From Actinopolymorpha alba DSM 45243 (GTDB taxonomy: Bacteria; Actinomycetota; Actinomycetes; Propionibacteriales; Actinopolymorphaceae): a DNA stretch of 64,000 nucleotides. The notes under the pieces are model-generated. The model saw only the letters and a program-made list of their open reading frames with translations. It did no database searches and was not told the origin of the DNA. The position numbers and the translations under genes were made by a program. Where the stretch lies: contig NZ_KB892707.1 of the NCBI RefSeq assembly GCF_000373925.1, positions 310,001 to 374,000 on the forward strand. The letters run 5' to 3'. Positions within the stretch are counted from its first letter, which is position 1; each line of letters begins with the position of its first letter. Shown here in pieces: positions 9,486 to 17,670 of this stretch.

Positions 9486-10394
9486 GTGAACGAAACCCTC
9501 CGTACCGTGGACGGTCGGCCCGTACTCCGGATCGAACGCCGCCTCGCGCATCCGCCGGAGAAGGTCTGGCGTGCCCTCACCGAACCCGCGGAACTCAGCC
9601 AGTGGTATCCCTTCCGGGCAATCGAGCTGGACCTCCGGGTCGGCGGCACGATCCTTTTCGACGACGGCCAGGGCACGACCATGGATGCGGTCATCACCGA
9701 GCTCGACCCACCCCGGAGCTTCGCGTTCAGTGAGCGCGCGCCCGCGGAAATGACACGGGAGTCCGACGATATCGTCCAGTTCGAGTTGCATCCTGACGGC
9801 GGTGGATGCCTGCTGGTCTTCAGCCACACGTTCGACGACCGGCCCGCGGCGGCCAGCTACGCCGCCGGATGGGTCGGATGCCTCGATGCCCTGCGGATGG
9901 TGCTGGACGGTGAGGACGTCAAGCTGCCCGACGATTCCGTCGAGCGCCACGAAAGGTTCATCGCGAAGTTCGGGCTCGGCGTCGGTACAACCGAGACCGG
10001 TCCCGACGGGTGGCAGGTGCGATTCGAACGCCAGCTGATGCGCCAGCCGATCGAGCACGTGTGGGCGGCACTGAACGCCGCGTTCGACGTACCCAACTCC
10101 GAAATGTCGGCGCCGGTGGTCGGCGGTCCGGTGCCGAGGGGATTCACCACCGCCCAGGTGCCGGCCGGAACGGTCACCGCGGTGAGCGCCCCGACCATGG
10201 TGGAGTACGCCTGGCTGGCAGGTGACGAGCCGGCCGGCCGGGTCCGATGGGAGCTGTCCACCGGGCCAGGAGGAGCGCGCATCATCCTCACCCAGTCGGG
10301 ACCGGCGGGGTACGACGCCCAACGGGCCATCGCGCTGGCGGCCTGGCAGGACCAGCTCGCCGTCCTCGTCAAGCGCCTGCTGGAAGCGACCTGA
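9486..10394 (+). CDS. Two-domain SRPBCC (AHSA1-like) protein
   Basis: This 302-residue protein contains two START-like SRPBCC domains. The first (about 1-150) has RLAHPPEKVWRALTEP, the second (about 175-300) has RQLMRQPIEHVWAALN, and both carry the family pattern in which a strand is followed by PxxVWxALT. Such proteins bind hydrophobic ligands or modulate other proteins; no substrate can be assigned. GTG 9486 is preceded by AGGAG at 9474-9478. The next gene overlaps its stop and encodes a single-domain paralogue, so a local duplication is likely. No signal peptide or membrane segment is seen. Confidence 0.85.
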   Translation: MNETLRTVDGRPVLRIERRLAHPPEKVWRALTEPAELSQWYPFRAIELDLRVGGTILFDDGQGTTMDAVITELDPPRSFAFSERAPAEMTRESDDIVQFELHPDGGGCLLVFSHTFDDRPAAASYAAGWVGCLDALRMVLDGEDVKLPDDSVERHERFIAKFGLGVGTTETGPDGWQVRFERQLMRQPIEHVWAALNAAFDVPNSEMSAPVVGGPVPRGFTTAQVPAGTVTAVSAPTMVEYAWLAGDEPAGRVRWELSTGPGGARIILTQSGPAGYDAQRAIALAAWQDQLAVLVKRLLEAT

Positions 10395-10930
10395 TGACAG
10401 GTCACGAAGGGACGCACATGCTGGGAAGGCTCTCCACGACTGACAACGGCCGCTTGTCACTCCGCTACGAGCGGCGGCTCGCCCACCGGCCGGAGAAGGT
10501 CTGGCGCGCGCTCACCGAATCCGACCAGATGCGCGCGTGGGGATTTCCGGCAATCGTGGACTTCGATCCCACGCCGGGAGCCAAGCTCCGGTTCGACATG
10601 ACGCCGGAGGCGAAAGAGCGTTTCGAGATCCCCGAGGACGCAGACACGATCACCGAGGGCGAGGTCACGCTGGCGGAGCCGCCGAAGCTGCTCGAATACA
10701 CCTGGGGTGCGGAGATCCTCCGCTGGGAGCTCACCTCTGACGGTGACGGTGGCTGCCATCTGGTGTTCACGAACATCTTCGACGACCGCGACGGTGCGGC
10801 CGCGATGGGCGCCGCGTGGCACGCGTGCCTGGAGGTGGTCGAGGCGTACCTCGAAGACCGGCCGGTCGACTGGTCGGTCTGGGATCGCGCCGAGGAGCTG
10901 ACCCGTGAGTACGAGGGCGGCGTCAACTGA
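10394..10930 (+). CDS. SRPBCC (AHSA1-like) domain protein
   Basis: The product (178 residues from ATG 10394, which overlaps the previous stop) is a single SRPBCC domain. Its segment RRLAHRPEKVWRALTE is nearly the same as RRLAHPPEKVWRALTE in the first domain of the upstream protein, so the two are close paralogues in one transcript. A second possible start, ATG 10418, has GAAGG at 10406-10410 and gives 170 residues. The fold predicts a ligand-binding cavity; the ligand is unknown. After its stop a palindrome and a tandem repeat occur. Confidence 0.85.
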   Translation: MTGHEGTHMLGRLSTTDNGRLSLRYERRLAHRPEKVWRALTESDQMRAWGFPAIVDFDPTPGAKLRFDMTPEAKERFEIPEDADTITEGEVTLAEPPKLLEYTWGAEILRWELTSDGDGGCHLVFTNIFDDRDGAAAMGAAWHACLEVVEAYLEDRPVDWSVWDRAEELTREYEGGVN

Positions 10931-10936
10931 CGGCCG

Positions 10937-10987
10937 CCCCGATATCGGGGAGCGCGGACGCGATTCGAGGGCGGACGTGACTCGAGG
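10937..10987. repeat. Palindrome plus two tandem 17-bp repeats
   Basis: Just after the SRPBCC gene there is a perfect palindrome CCCCGATATCGGGG (10937-10950). It is followed by two adjacent 17-base copies (10954-10970 and 10971-10987) of GCGGACGYGAYTCGAGG that differ at two positions. It could be a terminator region or a regulatory site ahead of the next gene; the sequence does not decide. Confidence 0.5.
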
Positions 10988-11112
10988 TCGGAGATGAGCG
11001 GAAGCTCGTGGCTCGGTATGGGCGCGGTGTGGCGGTCGTTGGGATGGACCGGCGCCGCAACGTCTGCCCCTGCTGTATGCGGGCTGGCTTGTCGGGCCAG
11101 GATGGAGCGGTG

Positions 11113-11727
11113 ATGGACACAGATGGCGGCGATTCGATCGGGCGGTTGCGGGAGGCGATTCGCCGGCTCGCCGAGTTCAATCGCGAACGGACGCCGACGG
11201 GGGTTCCGCACGACGACGCCGACGAGGTTGTCGGCACGATGGCCAGTGATGATGCGTTCGGCTTCGACCCGTTTCCCTTGCTACGTGCGCTCGATGATGC
11301 TGGAGCGCGGGTGGTTGTGATGGGCCAGGTCGCCGGCATCTTGCACGGGTCGACTGAACTGACCGGTGACCTCGACCTGCTGTGGGATGGCGATGTGGTG
11401 CAGGCCCCGGCTTTGGCGGCAGCGTTCGCGCGGGTGGGCGCTGTGCTGACCGATGACAGCGGCGTGGTCGTGCCATGTGCCGCCCAGGCGTTTACCCTGC
11501 CCAAGGTGCAGTTTCGCTCTCCGAGTGCCAGCGGTGACTGCTGCACTCCGGCGCTGCCGTGGGGCGATCTGCCGGTCACCCGGTTTCTAGGCCGCTGTCA
11601 GATGGCTGTCGCCGACGACGGCACGGTGGTGCGCTACCTCAACCGTGATGACCTCATTCGGATGCGCCTGGCCGTTGGTCGGGTGAAAGACCTGCGCCGC
11701 GTCGAGGAGCTGCAGCGGGCACCGTGA
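11113..11727 (+). CDS. Nucleotidyltransferase-fold protein (AbiEii/MNT-like), function unknown
   Basis: The 204-residue protein has the segment VVVMGQVAGILHGSTE then TGDLDLLW (about residues 70-95), matching the helix-HG-x-R/T-x-T-x-DLDL pattern of the nucleotidyltransferase superfamily used in AbiEii/MNT-type toxins and related enzymes. The C-terminal YLNRDDLIRMRLAVGRVKDLRRVEEL is also typical (locus that follows the metal site in these families). No partner antitoxin or HEPN gene is adjacent, so calling it a toxin is not justified. ATG 11113 has GGAG at 11104-11107. It sits beside a broken HNH gene in an accessory patch. Confidence 0.6.
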   Translation: MDTDGGDSIGRLREAIRRLAEFNRERTPTGVPHDDADEVVGTMASDDAFGFDPFPLLRALDDAGARVVVMGQVAGILHGSTELTGDLDLLWDGDVVQAPALAAAFARVGAVLTDDSGVVVPCAAQAFTLPKVQFRSPSASGDCCTPALPWGDLPVTRFLGRCQMAVADDGTVVRYLNRDDLIRMRLAVGRVKDLRRVEELQRAP

Positions 11728-11843
11728 GTGGGGAGCGACGCCCTCACGCCAAGTCGAGCGTGGCGATCCCCAACGGTGGCTCGCATGCAGCGAGACGTCT
11801 CTTAGCCTTCCCCCGCAAGTTGGAAAGGTGAATCCCGCATTCA

Positions 11844-13120
11844 TTACGTCCGGATCGGCCGTTGGTTGATATCGATCCAGGGTGGGGGTATGTATTCGGG
11901 TCTACCATTTCGACCCATGCGGACTTGCCAGCCGCTGTTGTGAATGAGGTTATGGTGCGTGCCGCACAGTAGGACGCCGTTGTTGAGGTCGGTTGGGCCT
12001 CCGTCGACCCAATGGGTTATGTGATGGGCTATGCACCACTTCGCGGGGCGGTCCACGCCGGGAAGTTGCATTCCATGCCGTCGGGATGCCGAGGGCGTGG
12101 CGTTGGGCGGCGGTGAAGAAGCGGGTGGTGCGGCCCAGGTCGAGGACTTGGCCTTTGCTGTCGAGGACGGCGGGGATGACGTCGGCGTCGCAGGCCAGGA
12201 GTCTGGCGGTTTCGGCGGAGATTTGCTCGCCGCTGTCCAATGTCGCGTAGCCGATTCCGGTGACGAGTTGGGCCAGTGTCATGGTGATGATGATCTGCGG
12301 CTTGGTCCCACCCCCTGGTAGGGGCTTCACCCGCGGCGAGGGCGAGATCGAGCAACTCTACGAAGGCGTCGCCCAGGCGGCGGGAGGCGGTGCGCGTGTC
12401 GGGTCCGTTCGCGTCGGTCTTTCGTGGTCTGGCCAGTGGGTCGAGGAGTGCTTTGAGGCGTGCCATTTCGTCGATGGGTAGTTGGACGCGGGCGGACTGC
12501 AAACCTGGGCCGGAGTGGGAGAACGTGATCGAACGCTTCTGTTCAGCCCGCTTGCGTTCCCGCTCCAACTGCTCGCCCAGCCGCCGCTCAGCATCCTCTG
12601 GCGCGATGGTCTCGTACAGCTGGATCCCCAACTGCCGAAGCTCTTTCGGATCATGGCGGCTCGCCAACTGCAGCAGACGCGCTTCACCCTCGCGTTTGAG
12701 TTCGTCGCTGATGTCCTTGGAAAGCAGGTCGATCGACTCACGGATGATCTTCGCATGCAGGAAAGAGATCCTGCCCGCCGCGAGTGCCTGGCCGGTGGCT
12801 TGAAGGTTGGTCTCCAACGCCTTGGCCAGCTTGACATCCGCGCCGATCTCGCCGGGGTGAAGGTGCAGCTTGTGCCGCAGCCACGCCGCCGTCGACGTCG
12901 CCCCCGAGGCGAGCTCTCGCGTATCAGCATCATGGATGAACCGCAGCCGCAAAGCCTCAGCCATAGCGACGATCTGGTGCGCCTGCTCCAGCCCGTCAGC
13001 AGAGTCGGCGTCCGTACACGACCAGAAAGAGGAGTTCAACGCCTGAGCAAGCCCGTCCTGGACCATATCCAGCAACCCACGCAACGGCAGCGTGGGCGGG
13101 GCGCCAGTCGTGACATCCAT
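11844..13120 (-). pseudogene. DUF222/HNH endonuclease (13E12-type), disrupted by three frameshifts
   Basis: Read on the minus strand from ATG 13120, the first ~265 residues form a DUF222 domain (for example LLDMVQDGLAQALNS). Near 12311-12315, in a C5 run, the coding frame moves; the continuation KPQIIITMTLAQLVTGIGYA runs to about 12105. It then shifts to DGMECNFP and again to GVDRPAKWC, after which an intact HNH motif follows (AHHITHWVDGGPTDLNN ... CGTHHNLIH). The order is exactly that of intact DUF222-HNH proteins, so three single-base indels separate the pieces. It is most likely a decayed gene; sequencing errors in short G/C runs are the alternative. Confidence 0.8.
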
Positions 13121-13416
13121 AACCGAAACACTATCGGCGACCACCGACACAACCCTGCCCGAAAGAGCCCATTCCAATGGCCTCAGGAAGGTAGTTTTCC
13201 GTGGCCAGAAATAGCCTTGAGTAATCGAAGTGAGAGCCCTTCCGTGAGCCGCCCATCCATTAAGTGGACCGCCGAAAAACCAGATTCCACGTCTCTCTTT
13301 CACGCTCAGCAAATGACCGGGCCCGGCAAGGAGCGCCGCCGCGCCACCAGACACACGAAACCCACGACCGGCGGGTCAGCATCCCTCTGGACGGCAGCGC
13401 CGGATACCGTCATCCC

Positions 13417-14145
13417 ATGACGCAGCTGCGGGTCCTCAGCTACAACGTACGGGGGCTGCGAGACGACGTGCCGGTGTTGGCGGAGATCGTCCGCCGCTGC
13501 CGCCCCGACGTGCTCGTTGTGCAGGAGGCGCCGGCCGTTCTGCGCTGGCGTTCGAAGTGCGCGGCCCTGGCCCGCACGTGCGGCCTCGTCTATGTGGCTG
13601 GCGGGCGCACTGCCGGCGGCAACCTCCTGCTCTGCCATCAGCGGATCAGCGTTCACGGTGTGAGCGAGCAGCGGATTCCACAGCGACTCCGCGACCCGAT
13701 CCGGGGAGTGGTCGCCGCCACGTTAGGCGAGGGTTCGCTGCGCTTCGGTGTCGTCGGCATCCACCTCGGGCTGTCCGCTGAGGGGCGCCGGCGGGAGGTG
13801 GGCGAGGTGCTCGCGACCACCCGCTCGTTCGGTGACCTTCCGGTGATTGTCGCCGGTGACCTCAACGAACATCCGGACGGCCCGAGTTGGAAGGCGTTCA
13901 CAGAGGCCGGACTGCGCGATCTCGGCGTGGACGGCGCCGTCGCGACGTTCCCGGCCGGCGGCCCTTCGGCCCGGATCGACGGAATCTTCGCATCCGGCGA
14001 GCGGATCGTGGGGCGCGGTTGCGGCGTTCCCGAGTCCGCGGGCCTCGCCGACGCCGGGGATCCTGAGGACCCCAGTGACCTCGGCGCGGATTTCGTACAA
14101 GCCAGTGACCATCTTCCGGTCCTGGCCGTCCTCGACATCTCCTGA
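13417..14145 (+). CDS. Endonuclease/exonuclease/phosphatase (EEP) family hydrolase
   Basis: This 242-residue protein has the EEP fold: LRVLSYNVRGLR at the start (metal-site Asn), VLVVQEAP (catalytic Glu), VAGDLNEHPDG (Asp/Asn pair) and a C-terminal SDHLPV (Asp-His). These are the residues used by metal-dependent phosphodiesterases of the DNase I/sphingomyelinase group. No signal peptide is seen, so an intracellular hydrolase is likely; the substrate (nucleic acid or phospholipid/phosphosugar) cannot be told. ATG 13417 is the first codon of the conserved N-terminus; a longer frame upstream overlaps non-conserved sequence. Confidence 0.85.
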   Translation: MTQLRVLSYNVRGLRDDVPVLAEIVRRCRPDVLVVQEAPAVLRWRSKCAALARTCGLVYVAGGRTAGGNLLLCHQRISVHGVSEQRIPQRLRDPIRGVVAATLGEGSLRFGVVGIHLGLSAEGRRREVGEVLATTRSFGDLPVIVAGDLNEHPDGPSWKAFTEAGLRDLGVDGAVATFPAGGPSARIDGIFASGERIVGRGCGVPESAGLADAGDPEDPSDLGADFVQASDHLPVLAVLDIS

Positions 14146-14314
14146 CGGTGCCGCCCGCCAGCTTCGTTATACAAGCTATCTGCCAGCCGAATACTCCACC
14201 GGTTTCCTTGACGGCATTGGGCCGGACGTTCACGATTCCTTGTGACGCAAGGAGTTTCGAGGCCAGCTTCGACGCCGGAAGAGCGCGTGGCCGCACACGT
14301 GAGGGGTGGGACCG

Positions 14315-15046
14315 GTGGAGTCGGTTCTGGACGCGAAGCTGTTCGAAGGGCGCGTCGTGCTGGTCGTGGGGGGTACCGGCGGCATCGGTGGTGCGGTAGC
14401 CGAGGAGTTCGGCCGGCTCGGCGCCAGGGTCATCGCTGCTGGCCTCCCCACTGGCACGCCGTCAGCCGGCGACACGAGGGTCGCTGAGGTCGTCACCGTT
14501 GACCTCGCGCGGCCGGGCGAACTCGAGGAGCTGATCGCTCGGCAAGACCAGCTTGACGTCCTGGTCAACAGCGCCGGCATCATCGCGCGCCGGCGAGAGT
14601 ACGAACCCGCCGTTTTCACCAGTGTGGTGGACGTCAATCTCACCGGCACCATGCGAGCCTGCGTCGCGGCCCGATCGCTCCTTTCGGCCTCGGAAGGCAG
14701 CATCATCAACGTCGCTTCGATGTTGAGCTACTTCGGAGGCCCGCTGGTCCCCGCCTACTCCGCCAGCAAGGGCGGCGTCGTCCAGCTCACCAAGTCCCTC
14801 GCCGTCGCATTCGCCGAAGACGGTATCCGGATCAACGCCGTCGCCCCCGGCTGGATCCGTACGCCCCTCACCGCGGCACTCCGCGAGGACCGCGACGCCG
14901 AGCGCCGCATCCTCGAGCGCACTCCGCTTCGCCGTTGGGGCACGCCGGACGACCTCGCGCAGGTGGTGGCGTTCCTCGCCTCGCCGGGAGCGGCCTTCAT
15001 CACCGGGGCTGTCGTTCCCGTCGACGGCGGATACCTGGCGGCGTAG
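14315..15046 (+). CDS. Short-chain dehydrogenase/reductase (SDR)
   Basis: The 243-residue product is a classical NAD(P)-dependent SDR: cofactor motif GGTGGIGG (residues 19-26), NSAG (about 85-88), and the catalytic Ser135, Tyr148 and Lys152 (YSASK), with PGWIRTP downstream. I place the start at GTG 14315 because GAGGGG at 14301-14306 lies 8 bases upstream; GTG 14306 would overlap that site. The next gene encodes a dioxygenase-like cupin and the one after a LysR regulator, suggesting a small catabolic set for a hydroxyketone or aromatic compound. The exact substrate is not visible. Confidence 0.9.
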   Translation: MESVLDAKLFEGRVVLVVGGTGGIGGAVAEEFGRLGARVIAAGLPTGTPSAGDTRVAEVVTVDLARPGELEELIARQDQLDVLVNSAGIIARRREYEPAVFTSVVDVNLTGTMRACVAARSLLSASEGSIINVASMLSYFGGPLVPAYSASKGGVVQLTKSLAVAFAEDGIRINAVAPGWIRTPLTAALREDRDAERRILERTPLRRWGTPDDLAQVVAFLASPGAAFITGAVVPVDGGYLAA

Positions 15047-15171
15047 ATCCAGGAGCCCCAGTAGGTCCACAGGACTGACCGGGTTGCGCCGGGCGTCGAG
15101 CCTCAGTTGATGCGTCCGGCATCGGTCAACCGGTCCGGCGTACCCCACCACGACCTGGAAAGGACACAGAC

Positions 15172-15690
15172 ATGACCGAACGCGAAGCCAAGGACCTGGT
15201 GTTCGGGAAGGTGGCCGAATCCGACGGCGTCCTGCAGGAGATCGCGATCGCCGCGATGCCGGACGATGAGCGGATCTGGGTGGAGCAGGAACCAGACGTG
15301 TGGTTTCGCCCGCTGATGTTCAACACCGTGGTGGGGCAGTGGTGCAACCTTCTGCGGGTCACCAGGTCCGGCATCGTCTCACGGCACCGCCATCCCGCCG
15401 CCGTCTACGGATATGTCATCAAGGGGAAGTGGCATTACTACGAGCACCCGTGGGTTGCCGAAGCTGGCCATTTCGTCTACGAACCACCAGGTGAAATCCA
15501 CACCCTCACCGTTCCCGAGGACTGCCCGGAGATGGTGACCTTCTTCAATATCACCGGCGCGATGGTCTATCTCGACGCCGAGGGGCGCCAGATTGGCTAC
15601 GAAGACGTCTGGACCAAGATCGAGCTCTGCCGCGCCCATTACGCGAAAGTCGGGCTGGGGGCAGAATTCGTTGAGCAATTCATCCGGTGA
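15172..15690 (+). CDS. Cupin protein of 2,4'-dihydroxyacetophenone dioxygenase family
   Basis: The 172-residue single-domain cupin carries the ligand set HRH (about residues 75-77, in SRHRHPAAVYGYV) and a later His in EIHTLTV, as in the 2,4'-dihydroxyacetophenone dioxygenase family. These are non-haem iron enzymes that split a C-C bond next to a ketone. AAAGGACA upstream and ATG 15172 form a normal start. It stands between an SDR gene and a LysR gene on the same strand, so it may oxidise a ketone made by the SDR; the substrate is inferred only by family and need not be an acetophenone. Confidence 0.8.
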   Translation: MTEREAKDLVFGKVAESDGVLQEIAIAAMPDDERIWVEQEPDVWFRPLMFNTVVGQWCNLLRVTRSGIVSRHRHPAAVYGYVIKGKWHYYEHPWVAEAGHFVYEPPGEIHTLTVPEDCPEMVTFFNITGAMVYLDAEGRQIGYEDVWTKIELCRAHYAKVGLGAEFVEQFIR

Positions 15691-15732
15691 ACCGCCGACT
15701 GATCACGATCGTGGCAGTGGGGAGCCGCCGTC

Positions 15733-16779
15733 ATGGACCTCGCCCAGATCTATCGCTTCCGCCTGGACTGGATCGCAAGCTTCGTCGCGGTCGCGCGGTA
15801 CGGCGGGTTCTCAGCCGCCGCCGCGGCGCTGTACCGCTCGCAGCCTCGGGTCAGCATCCACGTCGCTGAACTCGAGCGCGCACTCGGCGTCAAGTTGTTC
15901 GACAGGTCGGTGCACCCGGCCGTCCTCACCCCGGAAGGGCGCGCGGCCCTCCCACACGCCGAGGCGGTCCTGCACCACGTTCACGAACTCTGCAACGGTG
16001 CGGCCGCCGACGGCAGCGTCCGCGGCGACGTGCGCCTGGCGATCTACCCCAGTGCGGCGGCCTTCCTGATCCCCGACCTGCTGGTCGAACTCCGCCAGGC
16101 CCACCCGCACGTCAAGCTTGCCTTGCGGGAAGGGCCGACGATGGCGCTGGACGAGCTGCTGCTCGCCGGCGAGGCCGACCTGGCGGTCCGCCCGGTGCTG
16201 CCCCCGGTGGGGAGCGAGAAGCTCGCGCACGCCGTCCTCTGGCACGAGCCGCTCGTGGCCGTTGTCGGTCAACGTCACCCGCTGGCGACGCAGACCTTCG
16301 TGGAGCTGGACGAGCTCGCGGGCATGGCGCTGATCACCATCGGCGAAGGGGAGGAGCAGGCGAGTTCGCAGTTCGAGACCAATCTGGTGTTCGAGCAGGC
16401 TGGGCTCTCACCTCAGGTGGTGTTCCGGACGAACCAACCGCAGACGCTGGTGGCGCTGGTCCGCCGAGGCCTGGGCATCGGCGTGACCAACGGGCTGGCC
16501 ATGACGACCTCCAACCTCGATGGCGTACGTCTGGTACGCATCGCGGACGCGCACTGCGAGCGCGAGGTGGCCCTGTGGTGGCGTACCGACCAATCTCGTT
16601 CGTTGGCCGTGTCCGCCGTTCACGAGATCATCTGCGGGCTTCCCGAGCCGTCGCTCGCGGCTCAGACGATGGCGCCGTCATCGTCGTCAGGTGGCCCGCC
16701 CTTCATGCGGAGCACCAATGCGAGGAAGCCGCCGATGAAGGCGACCACGCCGAGCAGCGCGAACCACGCGGGGACGTAG
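15733..16779 (+). CDS. LysR family transcriptional regulator with antisense-derived tail
   Basis: The N-terminus is a winged helix-turn-helix of LysR type (FVAVARYGGFSAAAAALYRSQ, VSIHVAELERALGVKLFDR). The rest is a periplasmic-binding-like effector domain (about 95-300). At 348 residues it is about 45 longer than usual: the last ~40 residues (from about base 16662) are rich in Ser, Pro and Lys and are read from the antisense strand of the convergent membrane-protein gene, so the two coding regions overlap by 118 bases. It directly follows the cupin gene by 42 bases and probably controls the SDR/cupin pair. Confidence 0.9.
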   Translation: MDLAQIYRFRLDWIASFVAVARYGGFSAAAAALYRSQPRVSIHVAELERALGVKLFDRSVHPAVLTPEGRAALPHAEAVLHHVHELCNGAAADGSVRGDVRLAIYPSAAAFLIPDLLVELRQAHPHVKLALREGPTMALDELLLAGEADLAVRPVLPPVGSEKLAHAVLWHEPLVAVVGQRHPLATQTFVELDELAGMALITIGEGEEQASSQFETNLVFEQAGLSPQVVFRTNQPQTLVALVRRGLGIGVTNGLAMTTSNLDGVRLVRIADAHCEREVALWWRTDQSRSLAVSAVHEIICGLPEPSLAAQTMAPSSSSGGPPFMRSTNARKPPMKATTPSSANHAGT

Positions 16780-17570
16780 ATGTCGGCGACGGTGGCGACC
16801 AGGAGCACGGCCGGGCCACCGAACAACGCGAGCCAGGCGACCTTGGTCACGGAGTCGAGCGGCGGCAGCGGGGGAGGCGGCGGGGGTACGTAGCGCTCCT
16901 CGGACGGCGGCCGGCCACCGGAACCCCGCGAGCCCTCGGCAGCGTGGTCGTCCCGGGCGCCCGAACTGGACCGATCGTCTCCGGGGTCGTCGGTGCCCGC
17001 CAACTCAGTCGGTTGGGCGAGGCTTTCGTCGACGTCCTCGAGCGCCGGCCACGGCCGGTCCCCGCCGGCCAGGTCGCGGTCGTAGCCGGCCACGATGTCG
17101 GCCCAGGCGCGTTCCTCGTCAAAGGTCGCCATCCGGGACCGGTCTGGATCGGGCTCGGGATGGTCGGCGGGATCGGAGTCGCCTCCTGCCTCGCCGCCGC
17201 TGTCGCCGGCCGCCTCGGTCACCGCGTCACCAGCGCCCCCGGACTCGCGGTCATCGGGGGATGTGCGGTCACTCGGGGAAGCCTCGACGCCTGAGCCTGC
17301 CTGGCTGTCGGGTCCGTCGTCCCGGAGTTTCGGGAGGTTGTCGCCGAGCAGCGTCCGGGCCCGCTCCTGCGCGCTCGCGTCGACGTACAACCGGTCACAC
17401 GGAACCGAGGGAAACCGGATCTCCAGGCACAGACCGGGCACCGGCGGACAGGGCTCGGTGTAGGCGGCGACCTGCGCCTGCCGGAGGATCGTGAGCATGG
17501 CGTCGGCCGCGTCGGGATCAAGGTCGGCGATCGCGACATAGGACGCGGCATTCAGACCGTTGTCTCGCAT
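16662..17570 (-). CDS. Conserved actinobacterial membrane protein, DUF2007-like N-terminus
   Basis: From ATG 17570 (GGAGGT at 17575-17580) the product is 302 residues. The first ~90 residues alternate YVAIADLDPDAADAML and RLYVDASAQERARTLLG, resembling small DUF2007-type domains that occur as cytoplasmic signalling modules. A long acidic, Pro/Ser-rich, probably disordered linker follows. Two transmembrane helices stand near the C-terminus (VAWLALFGGPAVLLVATVADI and FALLGVVAFIGGFLALVL), and the end is a PPDDDDGAIV tail. Function is unknown. Its 3' end overlaps the LysR gene tail-to-tail by 118 bases. Confidence 0.8.
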   Translation of the reverse strand: MRDNGLNAASYVAIADLDPDAADAMLTILRQAQVAAYTEPCPPVPGLCLEIRFPSVPCDRLYVDASAQERARTLLGDNLPKLRDDGPDSQAGSGVEASPSDRTSPDDRESGGAGDAVTEAAGDSGGEAGGDSDPADHPEPDPDRSRMATFDEERAWADIVAGYDRDLAGGDRPWPALEDVDESLAQPTELAGTDDPGDDRSSSGARDDHAAEGSRGSGGRPPSEERYVPPPPPPLPPLDSVTKVAWLALFGGPAVLLVATVADIYVPAWFALLGVVAFIGGFLALVLRMKGGPPDDDDGAIV

Positions 17571-17670
17571 CGCTACCTCCCCGGAGACGAACCCACCACT
17601 CTCAGGACGCACCACGTGGAGCATGGCCGGCCCGCGTCCCCCGCGTTACGCGCACCGACCTCAGGTTGCA

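Noticed and set aside
7931-9829. A 632-codon open minus-strand frame across iolE and iolG
   Set aside because: It is antisense to the recognised enzymes, with no recognisable motif and poor residue make-up (many Arg, His and Pro).
10954-10987. CRISPR array
   Set aside because: Only two adjacent 17-base copies exist, without spacers or cas genes. No CRISPR-like array was seen anywhere in the window.
11113-11727. AbiEii-type toxin of a toxin-antitoxin pair
   Set aside because: The fold resemblance is partial and no antitoxin gene is adjacent, so only the fold is claimed.
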